Positions 52,708-64,000 of a stretch of 64,000 bases of DNA are shown in pieces. The translations under genes and the position numbers were made by a program. Location of the stretch: positions 868,001-932,000 of the forward strand of contig NZ_CP098518.1 in NCBI RefSeq assembly GCF_023703795.1. Reading direction: 5' to 3'. Source of the stretch: Haloplanus sp. HW8-1. Its GTDB lineage: Archaea > Halobacteriota > Halobacteria > Halobacteriales > Haloferacaceae. Positions within the stretch are counted from its first letter, which is position 1; every line of letters starts with the position of its first letter. The notes under the pieces are model-generated. The model ran no database searches and was not told the origin of the DNA. It was given only the letters and a program-made list of their open reading frames with translations.

Positions 52708-54270
52708 TCAGGATTCCGATTCCGTTTCGTCCAGCCAGTCGACGAAGGACCCATCGAGCAGCGTCTCCGTCTGGTTCGTCACGTAGGACCGCTGCATCGC
52801 GGGGATGGCCGTCTCCAGTGACTCACCATCGTCGACGCGGGCACGCACCCGGTCCCGTTTCCAGCGCGCGGGTGTGATACCCCGCTCGACCCGTTCCCGT
52901 AGGGGTGCGACGTAGGACTCGGCGGTTTCGGTCGAACAGCCCGCTGACCGAAGCCCCTCGACCGCGTGAGAGAGGAGGTCGTCGTAAACGACGGCGGGGT
53001 CGGTCGTCTCCTGGCCGTCGTTGGTGATCCAGCGTTGCTCGCTCGCGGCCCCGTAGCGCGCTGCACGGTAGAAGTTCTCCTCGGCGACCGCCCAGTCTTG
53101 AGCGATGACCGGGTGTTCGTGCCGCGGGAGGCTCTCCATCAGGCCGGCGAAGGTCGCCAGGAAGGCGATGGAGTCACTGACGGTCGGCTGGGCGGCGATG
53201 GGACGGAACTCGATGCGGGCGTTGGCCGAGGACCGATCGGCGCCGTCGAACACCGGCCGCACCCACCGCCAGAACGTCCCGTGTTTTCGGCGGAGCGTCG
53301 CGAACTTGTCGTCGAACCGATCGCCACCCTCGACGGGCATTGGGACGACCGTGGGGTCGTTGGCGACGCGGTCGACGGCCTCCTCGACGGTGTCCAGATC
53401 CCGGGGAAAGCGCACCTTCTCCGCGTCGTCGGTGTTGAGGACGGCCTCGAAGACGTGGACACGGTTCTCCGCCCGGGCGTCCGCGACGACCGTGGCCGGA
53501 TCGACACCCTCGTCGTAGAGGTCCGGTGGGAAAAACGGAGAGTTGGCTCCGAGGGCCAACAGCGGTCCGGCGACCCGCAGGGCGTAGTTGTGGTAGGTCG
53601 GCAGGTCGGAGGCGTGGGGCACCTGATAGTGGGGCTGGATCGACGTGATGAGGCTCTCGGGCATCACGGTGTCGGCTTCGAGGGTGACGTGTGGCGCGTC
53701 GATCGCAAACGGCGTCGGCGCGTTCGGCCCGTTGGCCATGGCGTGATACCGCACGGCGTCGGTCATGTTCGTCGCGATGCGTACCCCTCCATCGGAGATA
53801 CTGTCGGTCAGATATCGCCCCGCCGTCTCGCCCGACGGCGGGATGGTCCAGATACCGTCGCTGACGAGGCGCATCCCCTCGATCCGTGTCGTCTGCAGCG
53901 CCGAGGAGAGATGCGAGCGGACACCTGCCGCCTGTGCCCTGAGTCCCTCGGTGTTCAGCGGCTGGGGACTGGTCGTCAACTCGGCGTTGTGCAGGCCGAG
54001 TTCCTTCTCGAAGCGGATTAGTTCGAGCAGTCGGCGCGGGACGCGGACGAGTTCCGACCCCGCGTCGTCGTTGTCGCCGTCCCGTCGCCACCGGCCGTCG
54101 GCGACGGCGTAGAACTCGTACTCCAGCCCGACGATGGAGCGGTGGTTGTCGAACGTCCCGTCTTTGAGTTCGGCCTTGACCACCTCCGCGTCCGCCTGTG
54201 CCTGCGCGCGAAACTCCGAGACGTCCACGTCGAGTACGTCCCGCACTCGCGCCGCCAGGTCACCGTTCAT
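52708..54270 (-). CDS. gshA: Glutamate-cysteine ligase family protein (GshA-like)
   Basis: ATG 54270 gives 520 residues. IVGLEYEFYAV near residue 47 and FEKELGLHNAELTTSPQPL are typical of the GCS2-type carboxylate-amine ligase fold. NARIEFRPIAAQPT and FYRAARYGA later continue the active site. Haloarchaea use gamma-glutamylcysteine as their main thiol, so this is a good GshA candidate. It is convergent with psmB. Confidence 0.75.
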   Translation of the reverse strand: MNGDLAARVRDVLDVDVSEFRAQAQADAEVVKAELKDGTFDNHRSIVGLEYEFYAVADGRWRRDGDNDDAGSELVRVPRRLLELIRFEKELGLHNAELTTSPQPLNTEGLRAQAAGVRSHLSSALQTTRIEGMRLVSDGIWTIPPSGETAGRYLTDSISDGGVRIATNMTDAVRYHAMANGPNAPTPFAIDAPHVTLEADTVMPESLITSIQPHYQVPHASDLPTYHNYALRVAGPLLALGANSPFFPPDLYDEGVDPATVVADARAENRVHVFEAVLNTDDAEKVRFPRDLDTVEEAVDRVANDPTVVPMPVEGGDRFDDKFATLRRKHGTFWRWVRPVFDGADRSSANARIEFRPIAAQPTVSDSIAFLATFAGLMESLPRHEHPVIAQDWAVAEENFYRAARYGAASEQRWITNDGQETTDPAVVYDDLLSHAVEGLRSAGCSTETAESYVAPLRERVERGITPARWKRDRVRARVDDGESLETAIPAMQRSYVTNQTETLLDGSFVDWLDETESES

Positions 54271-54362
54271 ACCCTCCCCTGCACGACACATCTCCTTGAA
54301 TCCCGTGACTCCAAGGGGCGAACCCGTCGGGCTTAACCACCCCGGGGACGGATCCCGAACCG

Positions 54363-56024
54363 ATGGACTTCGCCGACTTCGCGGACCGCGTCGACGACAT
54401 CGAGACCGAACCGGCGGACCTCGAGGTCACGTCGCTGGTCGCGGCGCTGCTCGACGAGGCAGGGACGGATCTCCCCGTCGTCGTCCGACTCCTGCTCGGC
54501 CGGATCGTCCCCGCTTGGGACTCGACGACCCTCGACGTGGGACCGAGCCGCTGTCACGAGGCGCTTGCCCGCGCTGCCGGGCCGAACGTCACTGCCGACG
54601 ACGTGGCCGAGGCGCTGGCCGAGGCGGGAGAGATCGGTGCCGTCGCCGAATCGCTCGATACGGGTGGCCAGCGTGGCCTCGCCGCGTTCGGCGAAACGGA
54701 TCCCGACCCGCTCACCGTCGTCGAGGTGCACGACCGCCTCCGCTCGCTGGCCGCGGCCCACGGCTCGGGGAGCCAGGACCGCAAGGTCGACGCGCTGTTC
54801 GGGTTGTTCAACCGTGCCGACCCGGTCCCAGCCCGGTATCTGGCACGGCTCGTTCTCTCCGAGATGCGGATCGGCGTCGGCGAGGGGACCGTCAGGGACG
54901 CCATCGCCGAGGCGTTCGACGTCCCCGTCGACGCCGTCGAGCGGGCGCTCCAGGTGACGAACGACTACGGGGCGGTGGCGGTCCGCGCCCGCGACGAGGG
55001 GCGACCGGGCCTCGACGCGGTCGACCTCTCGGTCGGCCGACCGGTGCGTGCCATGCTCGCACAGGCGGGGACGGCCGCCGACGCCGTCGAGGCTTGGGAC
55101 GCCGTCGCCGTCGAGACCAAATACGACGGCGCGCGGGTGCAGGTCCACCACGACCCCGGCGGCGAGACGGCCGTCTACTCCCGGAACATGGCCGACGTGA
55201 CCGACGCTCTCCCCGAAATCGTCGAGTTCGTCGCGGACGCGGTGGACGTGCCAGCCATCATCGACGGCGAGGCCCTCGCCGTCGACGTGTCGGGCGATCC
55301 GCTCCCCTTCCAGGAGGTACTCCGCCGGTTTCGGCGCAAACACGACGTGGCGCGGATGCGCGAGGAGGTGGCCGTCGAACTGCGCGCGTTCGACTGCCTG
55401 CACGTCGACGGGACGGACCTACTCGACGCGCCCCTCCACGAGCGGCGCGAGCGCCTGGAGGAGACGCTTCCGAGCGCCGTCTCGCCGCTCTCGGTCACCG
55501 ACGATCCCGACGAGATCGCTGACCGCGAGGCCGACGCACTCGACGCCGGCCACGAGGGCGTCATGCTCAAGAACCCGGACGCGACGTACACGCCGGGCAA
55601 GCGGGGGCGGAACTGGCTGAAGCGAAAGCCCGACGTGGAGACGCTGGATCTGGTGGTCACGGGTGCGGAGTGGGGTGAGGGCCGCCGGGCGAACCACCTC
55701 GGAACCTTCCTGCTGTCGGCGCGCGACGACCGGGCGGGCGGCGACGACTTCGCGACCATCGGCAAGGTCGCGACGGGCATCTCGGACGAACGGCTGGCCG
55801 ACCTGAGCGAGCGTCTGGAGCCGCTGATCCGCCGGCAGGACGGGACGGAGGTGAGTCTCACTCCGTCGGTCGTCTTCGAGGTGGGATACGAGGAGATCCA
55901 GGCGTCGCCCACGTACGGCTCGGGGTACGCGCTCCGGTTCCCGCGGTTCGTCGCCGTCCGTGAGGACAAGGGGCCCGAGGACGCCGACGCGCTGAGCCGG
56001 ATCGAGCGGTTGGTGGCGGACTGA
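54363..56024 (+). CDS. lig: ATP-dependent DNA ligase
   Basis: The 553-residue protein has an N-terminal DNA-binding domain (about 1-220) and the adenylation motif ETKYDGARVQVH with Lys253. FDCLHVDGTDLL (motif III), EGVMLKNPDATYTPGKRG (motif IV/V) and a C-terminal OB domain complete it. Length matches archaeal replicative ligases. A TATA-like GCTTAACC lies about 25-32 nt before the ATG. Confidence 0.95.
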   Translation: MDFADFADRVDDIETEPADLEVTSLVAALLDEAGTDLPVVVRLLLGRIVPAWDSTTLDVGPSRCHEALARAAGPNVTADDVAEALAEAGEIGAVAESLDTGGQRGLAAFGETDPDPLTVVEVHDRLRSLAAAHGSGSQDRKVDALFGLFNRADPVPARYLARLVLSEMRIGVGEGTVRDAIAEAFDVPVDAVERALQVTNDYGAVAVRARDEGRPGLDAVDLSVGRPVRAMLAQAGTAADAVEAWDAVAVETKYDGARVQVHHDPGGETAVYSRNMADVTDALPEIVEFVADAVDVPAIIDGEALAVDVSGDPLPFQEVLRRFRRKHDVARMREEVAVELRAFDCLHVDGTDLLDAPLHERRERLEETLPSAVSPLSVTDDPDEIADREADALDAGHEGVMLKNPDATYTPGKRGRNWLKRKPDVETLDLVVTGAEWGEGRRANHLGTFLLSARDDRAGGDDFATIGKVATGISDERLADLSERLEPLIRRQDGTEVSLTPSVVFEVGYEEIQASPTYGSGYALRFPRFVAVREDKGPEDADALSRIERLVAD

Positions 56025-56063
56025 CGACCCCTCGTTTTTGACCCGTCCGGGCGTAGAACGCCC

Positions 56064-56828
56064 ATGACCATCAGGCACCGCGACCTCCGCGTGCGCTGGC
56101 TCGGCTATGCGACCGCCCGCGTCGCCGACGGCGAGACGACCGTCTACACCGACCCCGGTCGGTACGGCGTGTTGACCGGCGACTGGGAACCGCCCACGGG
56201 GCTCGACACGCGCCACCCCGCCGGCCCCGCCTACGACGCCCGCGACGGCGACCTGATCCTCGTCACCCACGACCACCACTACGATCCGGACGGGATCCGG
56301 CGCGTGGCGGCGTCGGACGCCACGCTCGTCGTCTACGAGGGCGTCGACGCCAAGCGTGCCGGGCGGCCGCCGTCACCCGAGACGCTCGCCGCCGAGGAGG
56401 GGTACGATCTGCGTCGGATCGCCGAGGACGAGGCCATCGAGGCCGCCGGCGTTCCGGTCCGGAGCGTCCCGGCGTACAACGACCCCGACGGTCCGCGGGC
56501 GAACCCGGACGGATCGGTCACTCACCCCGAGGGGTTCGGCGTCGGCTACCGGTTCGTCGTCGACGGTGTATCGATCCTCTGGCCCGGCGACACCGACGCC
56601 CTGCCGGTCCACGACACGCTCGACGTGACCTTGTTCCTCGCGAACATCTCGGGATCGGTCTGTATGGACCGCCGCGAGGCGGCCGCGCTGGCCGAGCGCC
56701 TCGGTCCGGAACTGGTCCTCCCGATCCACTACGACACGCAGGCGTTCCTCGGAGCCGACTCGGGGGCCTTTGCCGCCGACGTCGCCGGGCGTGGTGTGCC
56801 AGTCGTCCTTGACGAGGGGTGGGACTAG
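56064..56828 (+). CDS. MBL-fold metal-dependent hydrolase (UlaG/UPF0173-like)
   Basis: The 254-residue protein has VRWLGYATARV at the start and LVTHDHHYDPDGI with His-x-His-x-Asp ligands (HDHHYD). SILWPGDTDA and LPIHYDTQAF complete the metal site. This is the UlaG-like group of metallo-beta-lactamases, whose members act on many substrates. Its stop overlaps a convergent gene by four bases. Confidence 0.82.
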   Translation: MTIRHRDLRVRWLGYATARVADGETTVYTDPGRYGVLTGDWEPPTGLDTRHPAGPAYDARDGDLILVTHDHHYDPDGIRRVAASDATLVVYEGVDAKRAGRPPSPETLAAEEGYDLRRIAEDEAIEAAGVPVRSVPAYNDPDGPRANPDGSVTHPEGFGVGYRFVVDGVSILWPGDTDALPVHDTLDVTLFLANISGSVCMDRREAAALAERLGPELVLPIHYDTQAFLGADSGAFAADVAGRGVPVVLDEGWD

Positions 56829-57310
56829 GCGGTCGCTTCGGGCCAGTTGCCGATCCGCCGAAAGGAGACGCCTCCGTCGTCCAGCAGGTCGACCAGCGTG
56901 GCGTTACCCCGCGCCACGTCGACGTACTCGCCGCCGAGATGGGCGTCGGGGTGTTCGGCGGGTTCCGGTTCGACGTGGGCGGTGAGTTCTATCCCCTCGG
57001 GGTGGTCGTACCCCCGCACGTGGGTCTGCCACCACTCCATCCCGGCGGGGTGGTCGCCGACGTACCGGACCCGCCGCACGTTCAGGATCTCGTTGTGGTA
57101 GTGATACGATATTTCCCATCCCGGCTCGAAGAAGCGTTCGCCGAGGAACGCCTCCGCTTCGGGTTCGTCCATCTCCACGACGACGGCCGGGTTCTCGGGT
57201 TTGGGCTTCGAGAAAAACGTCTTCCGGACCCACCAGAACGACCGTCTGAGTGCCCGGATCGGCGTCTCGGGCAGGTGACGGAGGCGGCCGCAGTCGGTGT
57301 CGAACGCCAT
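56825..57310 (-). CDS. Conserved haloarchaeal hypothetical protein
   Basis: The 161-residue protein is rich in Trp and His (WEISYHYHNEILNVRRVRYVG, MEWWQTHVRGYDHPEGIEL), and the pattern suggests a beta-barrel. There is no membrane segment. It lies after the topoisomerase VI genes on the same strand but with its own start. No family recognised. Confidence 0.65.
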   Translation of the reverse strand: MAFDTDCGRLRHLPETPIRALRRSFWWVRKTFFSKPKPENPAVVVEMDEPEAEAFLGERFFEPGWEISYHYHNEILNVRRVRYVGDHPAGMEWWQTHVRGYDHPEGIELTAHVEPEPAEHPDAHLGGEYVDVARGNATLVDLLDDGGVSFRRIGNWPEATA

Positions 57311-57350
57311 ATGCCCGGTACGACATGGATCGGGATAACTGTGAACGAAC

Positions 57351-58439
57351 CTATAGGAGTCCCATCTCGGAGAGACGCGTCGGGAGGTACTCGTCGGTGA
57401 CGAAATCCAGTCCCCGCGAGGCCAGCGCCTGCTGTTCGGCCTTCTTCCCGATATCTAGCTGAAGCTCGATCTGTTCTGTCCAGTAGTCGGTGGTGAAGCG
57501 GGGGTCCTCCAGTTCCGACTCCAGTGCGTTCACGTCCGAATCCGCGAGCGGGTCGGTCGGCAGGTCGTACTCGACGATGTCCTCGGGCTGAATGCCGACG
57601 AACTCCGCCTCGGGCGTCGCGAGATACTCCGAGAGGTGGGCGCTCTTGATCGAGCCGTAGGCGACGGACCCGTAGATGCGATACGACCAGGGGTCGCCGT
57701 CGGTGAAGACCACGACGGGCAATTCGAGTTCGTCGTGGAGCCGTTTGGTGATCCGGCGGGTCGCCCGCGCCGGCTGTCCCTTCAGGTGGACGATCAGGGC
57801 GTCGTGGTCGGTGTCGAATCCGTTCTCGACGAGGCGGTCACGCATGCCGCCGGTCTCGACACAGAGGATGAACTCGACGTCGTGGTCCAGGAAGTCGATG
57901 GTGTCGGGGTTGTTGGGGATCTGGTAGCCACCCTCGCCGACGTCCTGCTGGCAGTGGATCTCGCGTTCGCCCCGACGGGTCTGCTCGCGCAACTCCAGTG
58001 GCCCCATCAGCGTCGCTCCCGACTCCTCCGGGCGCATGTGGAAGTCCTCGCGAGTCACCTCCGAGACGATTTCGAGGTCCTCGATCAGCTGGTTGGACTC
58101 GTCCTGATCCGAGAAGGCGGCCTCGTCGGCGTCCCACGACTCGGAGAGGTAGTAGAGTTCACGCAGCGTCGAGGAGCGCCCCTCCGCCAGTTGTCGGGCG
58201 AGGAAGTCGATGGTGTAGGTGGCCTTGAGGAGTTTGCGGGCCCCCCGGACCGAGTTGGCCGACCGCGTCGACGTGCGGTCGCCGTAGACCCACACGCCGC
58301 TGTCCTCGTCGTACTCGATGTTGCTCTTCGTTCGGGTGGGGAGGGTCATCTCGGGCACCTCTCCCCGGTCGAACTGATCGTAGAACTCCGCCGCGAGGTC
58401 GATCAACTGTCGTCGTGCGCGTTCGTCCTGCGAGCTCAT
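57351..58439 (-). CDS. top6A: DNA topoisomerase VI subunit A
   Basis: The 362-residue Spo11-like subunit has the catalytic tyrosine in [12 protein letters not shown] (about 91-102). The TOPRIM domain includes [21 protein letters not shown] with its metal-binding Asp residues. It cuts and passes double strands together with Top6B, whose gene ends one base upstream. The order top6A/top6B beside gyrB is one I recall from haloarchaea. Confidence 0.95.
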   Translation of the reverse strand: MSSQDERARRQLIDLAAEFYDQFDRGEVPEMTLPTRTKSNIEYDEDSGVWVYGDRTSTRSANSVRGARKLLKATYTIDFLARQLAEGRSSTLRELYYLSESWDADEAAFSDQDESNQLIEDLEIVSEVTREDFHMRPEESGATLMGPLELREQTRRGEREIHCQQDVGEGGYQIPNNPDTIDFLDHDVEFILCVETGGMRDRLVENGFDTDHDALIVHLKGQPARATRRITKRLHDELELPVVVFTDGDPWSYRIYGSVAYGSIKSAHLSEYLATPEAEFVGIQPEDIVEYDLPTDPLADSDVNALESELEDPRFTTDYWTEQIELQLDIGKKAEQQALASRGLDFVTDEYLPTRLSEMGLL

Positions 58440-58440
58440 T

Positions 58441-60843
58441 TCAGGCGTTCACCGTGAGTTTCTCGTCTTCGACACCCTCGACGTCTACGTCGAAGGTCGC
58501 CTCCTCGCCCACCGCGTAGGTGAGTTCGGCCGTTTCGCCCGCCGACACCGACGGGGACCACTGCACGAACCACTCGCCGTCGACGTCGACCACCGACGCA
58601 CCGTCGCTCACCGCGGTCGGCTCTGTCGAGACGATGTCCGTCAGTTCGGGCGTCTCCTTTCGCTCCGAGTGGTTTCGCACCGCGAGCGTCACCGTTCCCT
58701 CCTCGACGGTCCGCTCGACGATGAGGTTGTTCATGATCCGTCCCAAGGCCCCGTCGATGTTCGGACGCTCGCGGCCGGTCACCTCGGAGAGTTTGTCGGC
58801 CATCTCCGGCAGAATGCGTCCCAGCACCTCCTGCTTGCGCCGCCGTTTCTCCAGCGACCGCCGGCGATTGAGATAGGACTTCAGGTCCCGGGCCGCTTCG
58901 CGAATGGCGAGTTCGATCTCGTCTTCGATCTCGGGGACGTTGGCCACCGCGTCCTTCGACTCGCTGGTGAAGGGGACGTTCGTCGAGGCGACGTGGATCA
59001 TCAGGACGGCGGGTCCGGAGGGCAGTCCCCGACCGCCGGGTTGATCTAGGCCGTAGTTGCGCCAGCCGATCTCCTTTACGACGTCCGTGATGGCACACGC
59101 CCCGCGCTGGTAGACGAGGGGCACGCGATTGGCGAAACGCATCACGTCCGCCGAGCCGCCGTCCTCCAGATCGCCGCCGTAGGCGATGCCAGCCTCCACG
59201 ATGAAGGGATCGCCACCGTGGACCTCGGCGTCGCGACTCGCCGCCGCGAAGAAGTCGGCGTCGAACTCCTTGCGCAGGCCGGCCTCCACGAGGTCGGCTG
59301 TGATCGGCGAGAGACAGTCCGTCGGCGGTGCGAGGATGTCCGTCTTCCGCATCGCGTCGAGCAGTTCCGAGGCGGTGTCGCGGTCGCCGGCCACCGTCTT
59401 CACGTTCGGCAGGTCGTCCGGAACCGTTCGCATGACCGCCCAGCACGCCTCGACGACGTTCCCGCGGGCGGTGTCGCCGAGGGTGACGTCCTCGGCCTCC
59501 TCGACCCGGTTTGCCGAACGATCGACGTACGCGACGAGGTCGTCCCGCGTCGCCCGGTGGCGGGGGTCGTCGGCCTCGGCGAACTTGTCGGCGAGACGCT
59601 CGGCCAGTCCCCGGATCGTCGCGTCGTCCTTCCGGGTGCTGGTCGCGTCGTCGACGCGGTCGTACAGCGAGGCAGTCAGCAGATCCGACCGCGTGAGTTC
59701 GGCCCACGCCGCGTCGACGGCGTTCCCCCGGACCGTGTCGCCGAACGTCTCGTCGAACTCCGCCTCCGCCGTGTCGGCGTGGGTGTCGACGATTTCGACG
59801 AGTTCGTGGTGAGCGATCCGCTCGCGGTCGCCGGCCGTCTCCGCGACCCGCTCGGCGAACCGGTCGGTCGCCTCGGCGCTCTTGTTGGCGACAGCGTCGA
59901 CGACGGCGTCCTCGACGTCCGCCGCGTCGTGCGGGCTCGGCGTCGTCCACGCCATCTCGCGGCCGAAGTGCCGGTCGCGGAAGCGATCACACACCTTGGT
60001 CGAGGTTTTCCCGCCGACGCGGGTGAACTCTCCCTGAAGGAACCCGGAGAGTGAGTACGACTCCGTGGCCTCGAGCATCTTCAGGAGCGTGCCGAGTTCG
60101 ACGCCGTGGGGGTGGGGACGGATCTCCTCGGTCTCGGCGGGCAACCGATCGGTACCCCGCTCGAACTTCAGGGGCTCGTCTAGGCCGGGTTCGCGGAGTT
60201 CGACCCGGGCGTGTGGGTTGACGACCGCCGTGTGTTTGACGTAGTCGTGAAGTTGGGTGCGCGCCCGCATGTTCGCTTCCATCTCCAGTTCGATCCGCGT
60301 GCCGTGCGGGCGATCCCAAGAAGTGGTCTCCTCGGCTCTGATCTCCGGTTCGTTGTCGTCCGTATCGATGACGAGTTCGAAGTACTCCGCCTCCGCGCTC
60401 CCCTGCGTTCGGCTGGTGATCTTCGCGGGCTTGCCCGAGGTGAGCTGTGAGTAAAGGACCGCTGCGGAGATGCCGATCCCCTGCTGACCGCGAGTCTGCT
60501 CTCGGCTGTGAAACCGGGAGCCATAGAGCAACTTCCCGAAGACCCGGGGGAGCTGTTCTTTGGTGATTCCCGGTCCGTTGTCCTCGACGACGAGCCGGTA
60601 GTAGTCGCCCACCTCGGTGATTTCGACGTAGATGTCGGGTGCGATGCCCGCCTCCTCCGTGGCGTCGAGGGCGTTGTCGACAGCCTCCTTGACCGCCGTC
60701 ACCAGCCCCCTGGCCCCGGAGTCGAACCCGAGCATGTGCTTGTTCTTTTCGAAGAACTCGGCGATGGAGATGGCCCGCTGGTTCTCGGCCAGCTCCTCGG
60801 CGATCCCCCCGTCCTCGCCGAGCGTCGACTGGAACGATGTCAT
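58441..60843 (-). CDS. top6B: DNA topoisomerase VI subunit B
   Basis: ATG 60843 gives 800 residues. The GHKL ATPase motifs are clear: [17 protein letters not shown] (N box), VVEDNGPGI (G1) and [17 protein letters not shown] (G2). A helix-two-turn-helix and transducer domain follow. At 800 residues it is longer than the usual 530-640, because of a middle region (about 370-560) made of repeated Asp/Val/Ala-rich units ([42 protein letters not shown]), a haloarchaeal extension. A TATA-like CCTTTTAAAC (60866-60875) lies 23-32 nt upstream. Confidence 0.94.
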   Translation of the reverse strand: MTSFQSTLGEDGGIAEELAENQRAISIAEFFEKNKHMLGFDSGARGLVTAVKEAVDNALDATEEAGIAPDIYVEITEVGDYYRLVVEDNGPGITKEQLPRVFGKLLYGSRFHSREQTRGQQGIGISAAVLYSQLTSGKPAKITSRTQGSAEAEYFELVIDTDDNEPEIRAEETTSWDRPHGTRIELEMEANMRARTQLHDYVKHTAVVNPHARVELREPGLDEPLKFERGTDRLPAETEEIRPHPHGVELGTLLKMLEATESYSLSGFLQGEFTRVGGKTSTKVCDRFRDRHFGREMAWTTPSPHDAADVEDAVVDAVANKSAEATDRFAERVAETAGDRERIAHHELVEIVDTHADTAEAEFDETFGDTVRGNAVDAAWAELTRSDLLTASLYDRVDDATSTRKDDATIRGLAERLADKFAEADDPRHRATRDDLVAYVDRSANRVEEAEDVTLGDTARGNVVEACWAVMRTVPDDLPNVKTVAGDRDTASELLDAMRKTDILAPPTDCLSPITADLVEAGLRKEFDADFFAAASRDAEVHGGDPFIVEAGIAYGGDLEDGGSADVMRFANRVPLVYQRGACAITDVVKEIGWRNYGLDQPGGRGLPSGPAVLMIHVASTNVPFTSESKDAVANVPEIEDEIELAIREAARDLKSYLNRRRSLEKRRRKQEVLGRILPEMADKLSEVTGRERPNIDGALGRIMNNLIVERTVEEGTVTLAVRNHSERKETPELTDIVSTEPTAVSDGASVVDVDGEWFVQWSPSVSAGETAELTYAVGEEATFDVDVEGVEDEKLTVNA

Positions 60844-61036
60844 CCGTGGGGTTCGTACCGGGACGACGTTTAAAAGGCCACCGCCAGCGCGGTGAAAGTG
60901 AACCGGTGGGCGTGCGCCCGAGCGTTCTCGCTCGGCCCGAGGCCCCGAACGTCGCGGTCGAGGGCCGGCATCGGCGGCAAACGACGAACTCCACTTGTCG
61001 ATATCCCACCGCAAGTTCGGTTTGGAGGAATCGTAA

Positions 61037-64000
<2,964 letters not shown>

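Overview
The window is high-GC DNA coding for strongly acidic proteins. It has haloarchaeal hallmarks: transcription factor S, NAC, a proteasome beta subunit with a 49-residue propeptide, topoisomerase VI next to gyrase, and leaderless genes with a TATA box about 25-30 nt before the ATG. I read it as a haloarchaeal chromosome. The partial nos cluster and a nitric-oxide-reductase remnant suggest a lineage with full or formerly full denitrification. The genus cannot be fixed from what is visible.

Layout. (1) 1-3300: nosD-nosF-nosY on the minus strand, plus a Tat lipoprotein with a HiPIP cluster motif. (2) 3347-18555: an integrated element of about 15.1 kb lodged in the 3' half of tRNA-Arg(CCU). 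It carries a tyrosine integrase, the duplicated tRNA end, an M48 protease-Mrr nuclease fusion, a helicase-like ATPase, two small DNA-binding proteins, and a compact three-gene BREX-like operon (DUF499/PglY-type ATPase, 299-residue PglZ-like phosphatase, DUF1156 Zn-ribbon adenine methylase). About 14 copies of a 16-bp dyad, consensus GTCTGAACCTTCAGAC, are scattered through this element and were not noticed outside it. (3) 18609-23198: a second unit of about 4.6 kb bounded by 28-bp direct repeats, holding one 1406-residue PglX-like methylase. (4) 23245-42400: housekeeping and conserved haloarchaeal genes. These include TFS, tRNA methyltransferase, NAC, TspO, a chemotaxis transducer, methylmalonyl-CoA mutase and epimerase, an acyl-CoA ligase, a polymer-forming membrane protein, a norB pseudogene and a HTH regulator. 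(5) 42569-50855: the branched-chain amino-acid genes leuA / ilvB-ilvN-ilvC-orf-leuC-leuD-leuB, with unusual small ORFs before leuA and ilvB. (6) 50881-64000: small haloarchaeal proteins, psmB, a glutamate-cysteine-ligase-like gene, ATP-dependent DNA ligase, top6A-top6B, and divergent gyrB-gyrA, the last cut by the window end.

How genes work together. The element looks like a mobile defence island. ATPase, phosphatase and methylase overlap in one operon as a minimal BREX/Pgl-type set. The Mrr fusion and a possible PD-(D/E)XK protein are further candidate nucleases, and the dyads probably bind an element-encoded regulator. In the biosynthetic part, ilvBNC make the shared valine/isoleucine steps and leuABCD the leucine branch. 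The leader before ilvB ends in rare Ile and Val codons inside a hairpin, which resembles an attenuator. A family of about 86-bp foldback repeats lies behind genes at three places; one copy supplies the stop codons of two convergent genes.

Family names come from reading motifs and from memory; no database search was run.
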